NCBI GenBank assembly: GCA_910585075.1
Contig: CAJUED010000001.1
Span: 176,952 to 240,951, forward strand
Direction: 5' to 3'
Source: an uncultured Lachnospiraceae bacterium
GTDB taxonomy: Bacteria > Bacillota > Clostridia > Lachnospirales > Lachnospiraceae
Length of the DNA: 64,000 nucleotides
A model generated the notes under the pieces. That model was not told the DNA's origin. It saw only the letters and a program-made list of their open reading frames with translations, and did not search any database. Numbering within the stretch: the first letter of the stretch is position 1; each line of letters opens with the position of its first letter. This document shows, piece after piece, positions 18,223 through 27,459 of this stretch. The position numbers and the translations under genes were made by a program.

Positions 18223-19284
18223 ATGAATCAACAAACCGCAAAAAAATGGTTTATAAAATGTATCCTTACGCTGGCAGTTTCTCTGACCCTGATTGCCCTC
18301 ATCGTTATTATCGTGGATCCTTATTTTCATTACCATAAACCCTTTTCTTTTCTCTCATACCGTCTGTATGATGAGCGATATACCAACGACGGCATATCGA
18401 GGCATTTTGATTTTGACGCAATGATAACAGGCACTTCCATAACACAAAATTTCAAACCAAGCGAAATGGACGAGCTATTTGGCACAAACACAGTAAAAGA
18501 ATCCTTTTCCGGAGCCGGATATCAGGAGCTTGCGGACAATCTGGACAGAGCCCTTGCCCGAAATCAAAATTTAAAGCAGGTTCTATGGGCCGTAGACTAT
18601 AATGGATTTCTCCGTGAATACGACTGGGCCCGCTATGACGAATATCCCACCTACCTGTATGATAATAATCCATTTAATGATGTCTCCTATTTATTCAACA
18701 AATCCATCCTTTACCACGGGGTGCTTACCAATGTGGCAATGACCCTCACCAGGACGCCCAGCACCTCTATGGATGAATATTCTTCCTGGGGTATGGACAC
18801 CGGTCTTGAAACGATTATGGCTACTTATGACAGAGAAAATGTAAACCTGGATGTTCCCACCGATTTTGGTGAGGCCGAATATAACATGGTTACCGAAACC
18901 ATGAGCAAAAACATTCTCCGTGTGGTCAACAAATACCCGGACACTACTTTTTATATTTTTTACCCGCCTTTCAGCATTTTTTACTGGGAAGCGTTAAGCA
19001 TCAAGGGTACTATAGACAGACAGCTTCAGGCAGAGCAGGTTGCAACCGAACTGTTGCTGGAGTGCCCCAACGTGAAGCTGTACAATTTTTTTGATCAGTA
19101 TGATGTTATCTGTGACGCCAATTACTATTCCGACGACAGTCACTACAGCGAGGAAATCAACTCTCGGATTCTGCAATGGATTGCAGAAGATACAGGCCTG
19201 GTCACGAAAGAAAACTATCTGGACAAGATTGCCCAGGAACGGGATTTTTATACGAATTACGATTATGACAGCCTTTACGAATAA
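18223..19284 (+). CDS. SGNH-like extracytoplasmic acyltransferase partner of MBOAT
   Basis: A 353-residue protein with one N-terminal membrane helix (about residues 12-32) and the rest outside. An SGNH-type start block AMITGTSITQNF lies near residue 65, where the Ser after GT is the likely nucleophile. A late YYSDDSHYS near residue 305 supplies the Asp and His of a DxxH-type dyad. With the MBOAT gene before it, the likely job is to take the acyl group delivered across the membrane and place it on an exported glycan, as AlgJ/PatB-type proteins do. GGAGG lies upstream of ATG at 18223. Confidence 0.8.
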   Translation: MNQQTAKKWFIKCILTLAVSLTLIALIVIIVDPYFHYHKPFSFLSYRLYDERYTNDGISRHFDFDAMITGTSITQNFKPSEMDELFGTNTVKESFSGAGYQELADNLDRALARNQNLKQVLWAVDYNGFLREYDWARYDEYPTYLYDNNPFNDVSYLFNKSILYHGVLTNVAMTLTRTPSTSMDEYSSWGMDTGLETIMATYDRENVNLDVPTDFGEAEYNMVTETMSKNILRVVNKYPDTTFYIFYPPFSIFYWEALSIKGTIDRQLQAEQVATELLLECPNVKLYNFFDQYDVICDANYYSDDSHYSEEINSRILQWIAEDTGLVTKENYLDKIAQERDFYTNYDYDSLYE

Positions 19285-19321
19285 ATATTAAGCGCTGGCT
19301 CGTTGCTCGTGGGAATCAAAT

Positions 19322-19382
19322 AGGGCTGTTGCCAAACATGGACCTATACAATATAGGCCATTTTCTGTTTTGCAACAGCCCT
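19322..19382. repeat. 61-base near-palindrome with AGGGCTGTTGC ends (MITE-like or bidirectional terminator)
   Basis: Terminal 11-base arms AGGGCTGTTGC / GCAACAGCCCT are perfect. Further inward AAACA/TGTTT and ATGG-CCTAT/ATAGG-CAT also pair, so nearly all of the element folds on itself. It lies between the convergent SGNH and asparagine synthase genes. GGCTGTTGC-type ends are typical of several IS families, so it may be a non-autonomous IS remnant. It could also serve as a two-way terminator. Confidence 0.6.
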
Positions 19383-19401
19383 AACCTTATACAAAAACGG
19401 T

Positions 19402-21291
19402 TTAGCAAACCGCCTCATGCACCATCCATTCCTGAAACATCAAAATATACCATATCTGAATCCTCCACTCTCCCTTATCAATAAAGTCCTTCCAAATCCT
19501 CCACACCACATCGGCGTTCAATATCCCCTGCCGTTCCAAAACATTCCTGTCAATCAAACTCTCCGCCCACTCCCGAAGCCCCGGCTCACGCAGCCACTTT
19601 TCCACTGGTATACTGAACCCCTTTTTGGGACGCTCCATCATCTCCTTCGGCACATACCGGTACAATACGTCCCGCAGCACCTTTTTACCTACTTTCCCCT
19701 CCCGCTCATAATCAATGGGAAGGCTCCAGGCAAATTCCACCACATCCTTATCCAGCATAGGTACCCGGGTCTCCAAAGAAACCGCCATAGCCGCCCTATC
19801 CACCTTCACCAGAATATCGTCAGGATGGTACATCAGCATATCCATCAGCATAATGTTATGGTTGGTCTCCTTCAAAAACTTAGGGTCATACTCACTGTAT
19901 TTATAGCTGCACTCCTTCCCGTCAAGACAGATATCTTTTGTAAGAGGGTCCGTCTCATAAGAGCAGATGTACAGGTCTGAAGGGCCTTTGGCCCCTAAAA
20001 GCTTCCCTTTAATCCGATAAATTGGTTTCCGCGCCAAAGGACTGTGGGTCACCAGCAGGCTGCAGGGTTTTCTGATAAAATAAGGCACACCCTTCATTTT
20101 ATTCCAGATACGCTCCACAGAAGCATAGGAAGTATAGCCGCAGAACAGCTCGTCCCCTCCGTCTCCGCTAAGAGACACTGTCACGTGTTCCCTGGTCATT
20201 TTGCTCACCAGATACGTAGGAATCTGGGAGGAATCCGCAAAAGGCTCCCCGAACATTCCCGACAGCTTGGGAATCACTCCCTTGGCGTCCTCCTGGGTAA
20301 TATAAAGCTCTGTGTGCTCGGTTCCGAGATGCTTTGCAATCTCACCTGCATACACTGCCTCGTTGTAATCCTTCTCCTCCATGCCAATGGTAAAGCTCTT
20401 TACCTTATTTTTGTTCAGGGACTGCATCAGGGCAACCACGGTACTGGAATCAATTCCCGCAGAAAGGAAGGCCCCCACCGGCACGTCTGCAACCATCTGC
20501 TCCGATATAGCCTCCTTTAAAAGGTGTTCCAGCTCATCAGCCGCCTCCTTGGGCGAGCCCTTAAAAAGATTTTCCTGTCCCTTTTTTGCCGCTTCCCTGA
20601 CAGACCAGTAAGCCCTAATTTCCGCCTGCTCCATCCCCCGGAAAGGCAGCCTTAATTTCAGCATGGTACCTGCTTCCAGCTTGTAAATATTTTCATAAAT
20701 AGAGTAAGGCGCCGGAATGTAACCGTGAACAAAGTACAAATTCAAAACCGAGGTGTTGATTGGATTATGGAATCCGTCCAGCATTGCAATGGAGCCAATA
20801 TCGGAGGCAAACACGAAGCTCTCCCCCACCTGCCCATAATAAAGAGGTTTTTCCCCTATGCGGTCCCGAAGCAAATATAAAACCTGCTCTTTTTGGTCAT
20901 AGAGGGCAATGGCAAACATTCCTTTACATAGGGAAATGGCTTTTTCAATCCCATAAGCTTCAAAGGCTTCCAGCAGAACCTCCGTATCGGAACTGCCTCT
21001 GAAAGTATCCACCTTCCCTTCTTTCAAAAGCTTCTCCGCTATTTTTTTGTAATTATAAACTTCCCCATTATAGGCAATCACGTAACGTCCGCTGTGGGAA
21101 ACCATGGGCTGGGCGCCATTTTCGGACAAATCAACTATGGAAAGCCTTCTGTGCCCCAAAGTTACCTGGCCGTCCTCGGAAAAAAAGCTGCCGCCCGCGT
21201 CAGGGCCTCTGTGGCGCATCCGCTCCTTCATTTTCTCGATATTTTTCTGTTTATCGCCCTTCCAGTTGCAAAATCCCGATATTCCGCACAT
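19402..21291 (-). CDS. asnB: AsnB-type glutamine-hydrolysing amidotransferase
   Basis: About 629 residues with the class II glutamine amidotransferase domain first, then an ATP-pyrophosphatase synthase domain. ATG at 21291 makes Cys2 the nucleophile (MCGISGF), followed by RGPDAGG. The PP-loop is LSAGIDSST, a variant of the usual SGGxDSS. SGDGGDELFCGY and KVDRAAMAVSLETRVP are also seen. In glycan loci such proteins (WbpS, WbtH) are thought to amidate uronic acids rather than make free asparagine. The uronic acid genes 10 kb away support that here, as inference. A second copy lies at 22673-24553. Confidence 0.9.
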   Translation of the reverse strand: MCGISGFCNWKGDKQKNIEKMKERMRHRGPDAGGSFFSEDGQVTLGHRRLSIVDLSENGAQPMVSHSGRYVIAYNGEVYNYKKIAEKLLKEGKVDTFRGSSDTEVLLEAFEAYGIEKAISLCKGMFAIALYDQKEQVLYLLRDRIGEKPLYYGQVGESFVFASDIGSIAMLDGFHNPINTSVLNLYFVHGYIPAPYSIYENIYKLEAGTMLKLRLPFRGMEQAEIRAYWSVREAAKKGQENLFKGSPKEAADELEHLLKEAISEQMVADVPVGAFLSAGIDSSTVVALMQSLNKNKVKSFTIGMEEKDYNEAVYAGEIAKHLGTEHTELYITQEDAKGVIPKLSGMFGEPFADSSQIPTYLVSKMTREHVTVSLSGDGGDELFCGYTSYASVERIWNKMKGVPYFIRKPCSLLVTHSPLARKPIYRIKGKLLGAKGPSDLYICSYETDPLTKDICLDGKECSYKYSEYDPKFLKETNHNIMLMDMLMYHPDDILVKVDRAAMAVSLETRVPMLDKDVVEFAWSLPIDYEREGKVGKKVLRDVLYRYVPKEMMERPKKGFSIPVEKWLREPGLREWAESLIDRNVLERQGILNADVVWRIWKDFIDKGEWRIQIWYILMFQEWMVHEAVC

Positions 21292-21351
21292 CTTATTTAT
21301 CACCTTTCAACGTATAAATCAAAGCCGCCCTGTCATTTCTTACAAACTTTA

Positions 21352-22464
21352 TTAAAATTTTCCATTTTTCTTACACAATGACAAAAGGAATTTCTCCCAC
21401 GCCCCATATACATTCTCCGGCTGGTACGCCAAGGCTGTCTTCGCCGCTGAGGTTCCAAGCCTGTCGGCTATCTCCTCATCCTTCAGCAGTTCCCGAAGGC
21501 CCTCCCTCATTGCCGCCACATCCCCCACCGGGCACAAAATTCCGTTTTTACCATTCTCAATCAAATCCGCCGGGCCGCCGCAGGGACAATCTGTGGATAT
21601 TACGGCAAGCCCCATCACCATAGCTTCAATCAACGTATTGGGAACCCCCTCCGTATTGGAGGAAAGTACAAAAATTCGCGCTTTATAGATAGTCTCCGCC
21701 ACATTATCAATACTTCCGGGAAGCGAAATCTGCCGGGAAAGCCCCATATCTTTTACCAACCCGGTTAATTTTTCTCTGCAATCTCCCTCGCCGTAAATCA
21801 CCAGTTTATAATCCGGAAATTCCTCTGCAATTTCCGAAAAGGCCCGGATAATCAGCTCATGATTCTTATTTTCGTCCACCCGGCCTACCGCCACAATGAT
21901 TTTATCCCTCTCTCCTATATATCTTTCTCTGAAAAAGGCTGCACTGACAGGATTTTTCAAAATAACCGCCCGGCGGCGCACTTTTTCCGGAAAAAAGTCA
22001 AAGCACCGGCGGGTCTGCAGAACCACTCCGTCCGCCCAGGCAAATAAATGCTTCGCCATAAAGCGCATCCAGGAATTATAGTACTCCTCCCCTGGCTCCG
22101 CCCGGACAGACACGGCCACCGGTATCTTCAAAAATCGTGAAGTCAGGATTGCCATCATGTTATTTTTCCCTATAAAGGAAAGAATCACGTCGGGCCGCTC
22201 CGCCTTCCAGATATTTCTGAGCTTACAAAAGCGGCGTTTAAAATTTATCAAACGATTACCCGTAGTTTCCTCGGGGCTGATGTCGGAGATTACCCGTTTC
22301 ACCTTTTCATTTAAAGGATATTCATTGTCCTTCTGATACTGTGTTACCATGGTTACCTGGTACCCCTTCTCCACAAAGTAGTCCGCCAGGTTCACCAGAA
22401 CCCGCTCTGCACCGCCCTTTGTCAGGGCCCCTATCAGCATGGCAATATGCATTCGCTTTTCCAT
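21352..22464 (-). CDS. Family 4 glycosyltransferase (GT-B fold)
   Basis: A 370-residue GT4 enzyme with LTKGGAERVLVNLADYF at the N terminus, VAVGRVDENKNH in the donor domain and the EX7E element EGVPNTLIE followed by STDCPCGGP. This resembles the GalNAc/Gal transferases of capsule loci and the paralogue at 26205-27299. GAGG stands seven bases before ATG at 22464. It sits between the two asparagine synthase genes, so acceptor and amidated sugar may be linked. Specificity unknown. Confidence 0.93.
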   Translation of the reverse strand: MEKRMHIAMLIGALTKGGAERVLVNLADYFVEKGYQVTMVTQYQKDNEYPLNEKVKRVISDISPEETTGNRLINFKRRFCKLRNIWKAERPDVILSFIGKNNMMAILTSRFLKIPVAVSVRAEPGEEYYNSWMRFMAKHLFAWADGVVLQTRRCFDFFPEKVRRRAVILKNPVSAAFFRERYIGERDKIIVAVGRVDENKNHELIIRAFSEIAEEFPDYKLVIYGEGDCREKLTGLVKDMGLSRQISLPGSIDNVAETIYKARIFVLSSNTEGVPNTLIEAMVMGLAVISTDCPCGGPADLIENGKNGILCPVGDVAAMREGLRELLKDEEIADRLGTSAAKTALAYQPENVYGAWEKFLLSLCKKNGKF

Positions 22465-22672
22465 ATAGAAACCTCATTTTATATAAGACAGCTCCGTTCT
22501 TCTTCTCTCCTTCATCGCCGCCTTTTACCGGGCTTGTCCACCTACATCTGAGTCTGCCACGCAATGCCCGACAAATGCCAAGCCGAATCCCGTTACATTC
22601 ATTTTTGTAGGATAACCCCCTTATCCTCCGATGCTATTCCACATATCGAGAATATATATTTGCACTATATAT

Positions 22673-24553
22673 TTAGAATATATATTCTTGATACCACTGC
22701 TGAAATGTAAAAAACGACCATGTCAGCTTGGAGTAGTTGGCCCCCGTAGCCGGCCCTCCGTCTCCTGTCTGCATATAATTTTCTATCATATCTGCAGTAA
22801 AATCCGCATCAAATATACCCTGCTTCCGCAAATACTCTCTGTTGCACATATCCGTCAGCTGCTCTCTCAAAGGTCCCCTCAGCCATTTGTCAAGAGGCAC
22901 CCCAAACCCAACCTTAGGCCGCTCCAACAGTTCCCTTGGAATATAGTCATAGGCAATATCCTTCAAAATACGCTTTTTATTTCCCTTCTCATATTTCAGA
23001 TTGTGAGCCATACGGAAGGAATATTCCATCACATCCTTATCCAGAATCGGGCACCTTGCCTCCAGAGAGTACTTCATGGAAGCCCTGTCCACCTTACAGA
23101 GAATATCCCCCGGAAGATAAGTGTCCATGTCAAGCAGCATCCTTCTGACCTGCCAATCGGACACCCCATATCCGCTTTCTATGGGAAAATGACAGGACAC
23201 CCCTTCCCCCGGCACCATTTGCTTTGCCCGGGTGATATAATTGCTTGCCCCAAACTGGGTCTTGGTCTCCCTGTTTCTGTTTCCCGCAATCACCCTTACC
23301 CGAAACGGCAGCCTATCCTCCAGCCCCATCTGCTTTAATCCCGGCAGCTGACACACGCCGTGGGTCAGCCCTCCAAGGCCGTCAAGCATCTGGGCCTGGC
23401 GCACATTTTCATAAATATTATAACCACAGAAGAATTCGTCTCCCCCATCCCCTGAAAGGGCCACCGTCACATCCTCCCTTGCCAGCGCCGAAACCAGCAT
23501 GGTAGGAATCTGGGAGGAATCCGCAAAGGGCTCATCATAATACTTCGGAATGCTTTCCACTAAATCCAGCATTTCCTTTTCTTCTATATAAAGCTCCGTG
23601 TGTTTCGTTCCGAGATAATCGGCCACTTCCTTTGCATACTTTGCCTCATTATAACGCTCCTCATAAAATCCAATGGAAAAGGTTTTCACCGGCTCACTGG
23701 AATTAGCCTGGGCAATGGCGCTCATAAGAGAAGAATCGTATCCGCCGCTCAAAAAGGCCCCCAGTGGAACATCTGCAATCATACGGGAGGAAACCGCCTT
23801 ATTTAAAAGGGCCTTCAGCTCCCCTTTTGCCTGCTCGTAATCGGTAACAGGATTTTTCTGCATTTCATGATACACTTTTTTAATGTCCCAATATTTCCAG
23901 GTGGTAATCTCCCCCTGATGAAATTTCAAAATACTGCCCGGCTCAAGCTTGTACACATGCTCAAAGATACTGTCCGGCGCGTTGATATACTGCTGGAACA
24001 AATATCTTGAGAGAATCTCCCGGCGGATTTTCTTATGGAAACCTTCCCGCTTCATAATCGGCTTTAATTCCGAAGCAAAAATAAGATTTTTCCCATCAAT
24101 CTCATAATACAAAGGTTTCTTGCCAATCCTGTCCCGCACCAGGTAAACATCCTCTGTCTCTCTGTCATAAATGCAGATGGCAAACATGCCGTTAAATCGG
24201 TGGATACATTCGATTCCCCATTTCAAATACGCCGCTATGATCACTTCCGTATCACAGTTAGAATGAAAAGGATACTCCGTCAGTTCTTTTCGCAGCTCCA
24301 AAAAATTATAAATCTCTCCATTAAAAACCACGCTGACCCGCTTATCCACAGAGTGCATGGGCTGATGCCCCAGAGGGGACAAATCCATAATGGACAGCCT
24401 TCTCTGGGCCATACCAATCTGATACCCGTCCTTCATGGAAAATATTTCCGCACCACCATCGTCGGGGCCCCGGTGATACATGGTGTCGTTCATTTCTTTT
24501 AACTGTTCCAAGGTAATATTCTGTTTTGACACAAATCCGCATATTCCACACAT
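22673..24553 (-). CDS. asnB: Second AsnB-type amidotransferase
   Basis: A 626-residue protein with the same two-domain layout: Cys2 nucleophile (MCGICGF), HRGPDDGG, PP-loop LSGGYDSS, SGDGGDEFFCGY and KVDRASMKYSLEARCP. It differs enough from the copy at 19402-21291 to have its own substrate. The two flank a GT4 gene. A possible promoter in the 200-base gap upstream is weak. The family may amidate a uronic acid in the glycan (WbpS/WbtH precedent). Ordinary asparagine synthesis cannot be ruled out. Confidence 0.9.
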   Translation of the reverse strand: MCGICGFVSKQNITLEQLKEMNDTMYHRGPDDGGAEIFSMKDGYQIGMAQRRLSIMDLSPLGHQPMHSVDKRVSVVFNGEIYNFLELRKELTEYPFHSNCDTEVIIAAYLKWGIECIHRFNGMFAICIYDRETEDVYLVRDRIGKKPLYYEIDGKNLIFASELKPIMKREGFHKKIRREILSRYLFQQYINAPDSIFEHVYKLEPGSILKFHQGEITTWKYWDIKKVYHEMQKNPVTDYEQAKGELKALLNKAVSSRMIADVPLGAFLSGGYDSSLMSAIAQANSSEPVKTFSIGFYEERYNEAKYAKEVADYLGTKHTELYIEEKEMLDLVESIPKYYDEPFADSSQIPTMLVSALAREDVTVALSGDGGDEFFCGYNIYENVRQAQMLDGLGGLTHGVCQLPGLKQMGLEDRLPFRVRVIAGNRNRETKTQFGASNYITRAKQMVPGEGVSCHFPIESGYGVSDWQVRRMLLDMDTYLPGDILCKVDRASMKYSLEARCPILDKDVMEYSFRMAHNLKYEKGNKKRILKDIAYDYIPRELLERPKVGFGVPLDKWLRGPLREQLTDMCNREYLRKQGIFDADFTADMIENYMQTGDGGPATGANYSKLTWSFFTFQQWYQEYIF

Positions 24554-24754
24554 ATATTTTCTCTACCTCATATTATGCATCAACATTTCACTTATCGGCA
24601 AAAGCTATGGCAAATTAACGACACATCAAATTACTGTTGCTTTTCAGGGAACGGCCAAAAAAATAAATACCGCCTTAACAAATGATCAGATAATCCCTGG
24701 CAGACCCGTCCTGCACCGTTAGTTCGGCTTTTACAGTGATTATACTTTAAAATA

Positions 24755-25723
24755 TCAGCACAAGTCTATACCCTTTATAACCGTCAAAATTTTATCCAGA
24801 ACCTTCTCCTGCAAATAAGCAGGATTCAATTGTTTCTTAGAGTATTTCAGATAGCTGCTCTGTGTACTTTGAACCAACAATGTTGTAAAATATCGCTCCC
24901 AGCTGAAAAATTCTTTGCTTTCAATATAGTCTTCCGGATGTTTCAAAATCTGTGAAATATTGCTGTCTTCTATCACCCCGGACTCTAAAATAATCCACTC
25001 AAAAGATTCCGGCAGATAAAGCGCAATGTTGGGATATCCTTTTATAAGCCGCATCAACTTTTCCATTTCGGAACCAAATGCAGCACCATCTGCAATCACC
25101 AAAATTTTCTCCTTTCGATGATTGACAACATCTGCGAAAATATTGGATTTACCCTGGGCATTGATACAGGTAATTTGTCCCCCTCTTTCACAAATACTTT
25201 GAAAGAATTGAAATCCGGAATTAGAGTCCTCGGTAATCACCTTTTCAGGTTTCACCGTCTGATTCCAATCCGGCACTTGATACAAGTGATATAATTCATT
25301 GTAAGTACGTTTTAAAGTTCCATACTTTCCGGAATCACGGATTCCGTAAATCTCATCCACACTGTACGGCAGGGACGGTATACCCTCTCTGGTTACAATA
25401 ACATAATAGTTGTCAGTATCCCGAATAGCAGACGCAAAATCATCACTCATTACAAACTCATTGCCCTCGTCAATAAAGACAATGCAATCTCTCATCATGG
25501 GAAGCTGCCCTCTCCAGGTCCGTCCTTCCAGTACGGTACATTCCTTATCACAAGTGAGTTCAATTCCACTGGCAGTCCCATTTTCAAAATGCTCGCGTAT
25601 CATGTCAACTAATGCTGTTTTACCGGTTGCGCTGTCTCCACGAATAATAGTAATATTTCTCTTGATTACAAAATTATATCGAATGCGTTTATTCTGCACA
25701 ATAATTCTGTGTGTTCCCTTCAT
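24755..25723 (-). CDS. P-loop ATPase with TOPRIM-like C-terminal region, partner of DUF4869
   Basis: About 322 residues. Walker A RGDSATGKT lies near residue 30 and Walker B CIVFIDEGN near residue 82, with no ABC signature. The second half reads like a TOPRIM fold: strand KVITED with an acidic pair, helix SGFQFFQSIC, strand ITCINAQGKSN, then strand KILVIADGAAFG with an aspartate. The GKSN and ADG elements recall OLD-type nucleases, where an ATPase is fused to TOPRIM. This is inference from motif order. ATG at 25723 has GAGG eight bases upstream. The gene lies 12 bases after the DUF4869 gene, so the pair is an operon. No glycan role is evident. Confidence 0.65.
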   Translation of the reverse strand: MKGTHRIIVQNKRIRYNFVIKRNITIIRGDSATGKTALVDMIREHFENGTASGIELTCDKECTVLEGRTWRGQLPMMRDCIVFIDEGNEFVMSDDFASAIRDTDNYYVIVTREGIPSLPYSVDEIYGIRDSGKYGTLKRTYNELYHLYQVPDWNQTVKPEKVITEDSNSGFQFFQSICERGGQITCINAQGKSNIFADVVNHRKEKILVIADGAAFGSEMEKLMRLIKGYPNIALYLPESFEWIILESGVIEDSNISQILKHPEDYIESKEFFSWERYFTTLLVQSTQSSYLKYSKKQLNPAYLQEKVLDKILTVIKGIDLC

Positions 25724-25735
25724 GTGCACTACCTC

Positions 25736-26173
25736 TTATACATACAAACCGGCAATCGGGACAAGCTCTTTCATATTATGAACAATTTGGTCGGTGTTCA
25801 CAATATGGATGTCAAATGTCCCCTCTCCGAAGTCCATCAGGTGACGAAGGTTAATGGTAAGGTCACTTCCTTCGGCCAGCTTTAAAATCCATTTTGCACA
25901 GTTATCGCCGCAAGTCGAGGCGTTAAATACTTTGGAGCGCTCATTCTTCATAAGAATCAGCGTTTTCACACCGCCGGAAAGAGACGTTGGTGCAATCTTT
26001 CCCATAACAGGGCTATCAATTACCGCACTATCTAAAACCACAGACTTATCTATGTCAAGAATCATTTCTTGTGCAATCGGATCGGTAATCCACTTGTCTT
26101 CGTATACATTTTTAAAATACACGGAGGTATTGAAAACAGCCTCCGGCATATTGCCATAATAGATATTGAGCAT
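25736..26173 (-). CDS. DUF4869 family protein
   Basis: A protein of about 145 residues. MLNIYYGNMPEA, VYFKNVYEDKWI, a GVKTLILMKN strand and CGDNCAKWILKLA followed by LTINLRHLMDFG match the DUF4869 type common in Clostridia accessory regions. The family function is unknown. The Cys-Gly-Asp-Asn-Cys element could bind metal, but nothing proves it. ATG at 26173 fits the family N terminus, and GGGAGGGG lies just upstream. It follows a GT4 gene by about 30 bases and precedes the P-loop/TOPRIM-like gene by 12, so expression probably comes from the GT4 promoter. Confidence 0.8.
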   Translation of the reverse strand: MLNIYYGNMPEAVFNTSVYFKNVYEDKWITDPIAQEMILDIDKSVVLDSAVIDSPVMGKIAPTSLSGGVKTLILMKNERSKVFNASTCGDNCAKWILKLAEGSDLTINLRHLMDFGEGTFDIHIVNTDQIVHNMKELVPIAGLYV

Positions 26174-26204
26174 TTCCATGCCCCTCCCTACAATAATTGA
26201 TTTT

Positions 26205-27299
26205 TCAGCATATTTCTTCTATATATTCCTTCCACTGCTCCAAAATTGCCGTCTCGTCTATTCTCTCGCTGATTCTCCCGGCCTGTTCACCCAGACGTTC
26301 CGCCAGTTCCCGGTCCTCAATCAGCCGGTTGATGCCATCCGCCATAGCTACCTCATCCCCAACAGGTATCAGCAGCCCATTTTCTTCATGGCGGATAACT
26401 GTCCGCGGCCCTCCGCAGGGACAATCCGTAGCCACCACAGGCATCCCCAGTGCCATTGCCTCAAGCAATGCGTTGGGCATCCCCTCATAGTCGGAGGAAA
26501 AAGCATACACGGCTCCCTTGGGCAGCTCCTTTTCCAGACTATCACTCGGCCCCATCAGCATCATATACTTTTCGGCGCCATGCTCCTTTATAAATTCTTC
26601 CAGCTTCTCCTTTGTTCCGTCAAAGGAATCTCCTCCGTATAGCTTAAGAACATAATCCGGATGCTTCTCATGCACCTTCAGAAATGCCCTAAAAAGCATC
26701 AGCTGATTCTTAAAATCCACCAGCCGCCCCGACTGCACTACCGCCTTTTCCCGAACCTCAGGCTTGGGTACGCCTACATATTTATGATTTACAGGATTTA
26801 AGATAATCCTTGACCGTTTGCGCAGGGATGCGGGAAAATATTCCCCCTGTTCCTCCGTTTGAAATACACAGCCGGCCGCCCTGGGGTACAAGAGCGGAAT
26901 CAGAATTTTATCTGCCAGGGAATTGTAATAGGATTTCGGATCCTGTCTCACCGCCGTTATCACCGGAACTCCGGTTCCCATGGCGGATATGAGCGCCCGG
27001 TAATTGGGCCTTCTGGTAAAAGCAATCACCACATCAGGGCGCTCCTTGTTTATCAGTTCCCGCAAATAAGAAAAACGTAACCGGATTTTCGCAAGACGTC
27101 CTTTCCCCTCATCCTCTTTTCTCAAGCCCACATGAATCCTTCTGACTCTCTCATCCAGTGAAAATTCAACCTCACCCTGCCATTCCGTGGCGGCAATCAC
27201 CTCATAATCATCCTTTACAAGCTGGTTTACCAGATTGGATACCACCCGCTCGGCGCCTCCCTGTTCAAAACAATTCAAATGAAATAAAACCTTGCGCAT
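26205..27299 (-). CDS. Family 4 glycosyltransferase (GT-B fold)
   Basis: About 364 residues. FEQGGAERVVSNLV at the N terminus, SGRLVDFKNQ in the donor domain, EX7E as EGMPNALLE and ATDCPCGGP place it in GT4, close to the gene at 21352-22464. ATG at 27299 has GGAGG six bases upstream and is clearly better than the frame opening at 27317. Promoter-like boxes lie about 70-100 bases upstream, so this may head a transcript that also carries the DUF4869/ATPase pair. Sugar unknown. Confidence 0.93.
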   Translation of the reverse strand: MRKVLFHLNCFEQGGAERVVSNLVNQLVKDDYEVIAATEWQGEVEFSLDERVRRIHVGLRKEDEGKGRLAKIRLRFSYLRELINKERPDVVIAFTRRPNYRALISAMGTGVPVITAVRQDPKSYYNSLADKILIPLLYPRAAGCVFQTEEQGEYFPASLRKRSRIILNPVNHKYVGVPKPEVREKAVVQSGRLVDFKNQLMLFRAFLKVHEKHPDYVLKLYGGDSFDGTKEKLEEFIKEHGAEKYMMLMGPSDSLEKELPKGAVYAFSSDYEGMPNALLEAMALGMPVVATDCPCGGPRTVIRHEENGLLIPVGDEVAMADGINRLIEDRELAERLGEQAGRISERIDETAILEQWKEYIEEIC

Positions 27300-27369
27300 A
27301 CAAATCCTCCATGCCACCTGTATATTTCAACTATCCTGCCAAAATCGCCATTATATAACATATGTTTTT

Positions 27370-27397
27370 AAATTATTATGCCGATTTCGTTTGTCAA
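27370..27397 (-). promoter_or_regulatory. Possible promoter upstream of the GT4-DUF4869-ATPase genes
   Basis: The minus strand reads TTGACA, 16 bases, TAATTT in an AT-rich gap. An alternative -10 box TATAAT stands at 27350-27355 without a good -35. One of the two probably starts the transcript reading 27299 down to 24755. Confidence 0.5.
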
Positions 27398-27459
27398 ATC
27401 TTGAATTAATTTTACTTCTGCAATTGGTACACGACCGGAATATGTTAAAAAAATCATCC

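Noticed and set aside
24714..24738. Another possible family A palindrome
   Set aside because: Only six base pairs with one G-U pair and little sequence similarity to the family; too weak.
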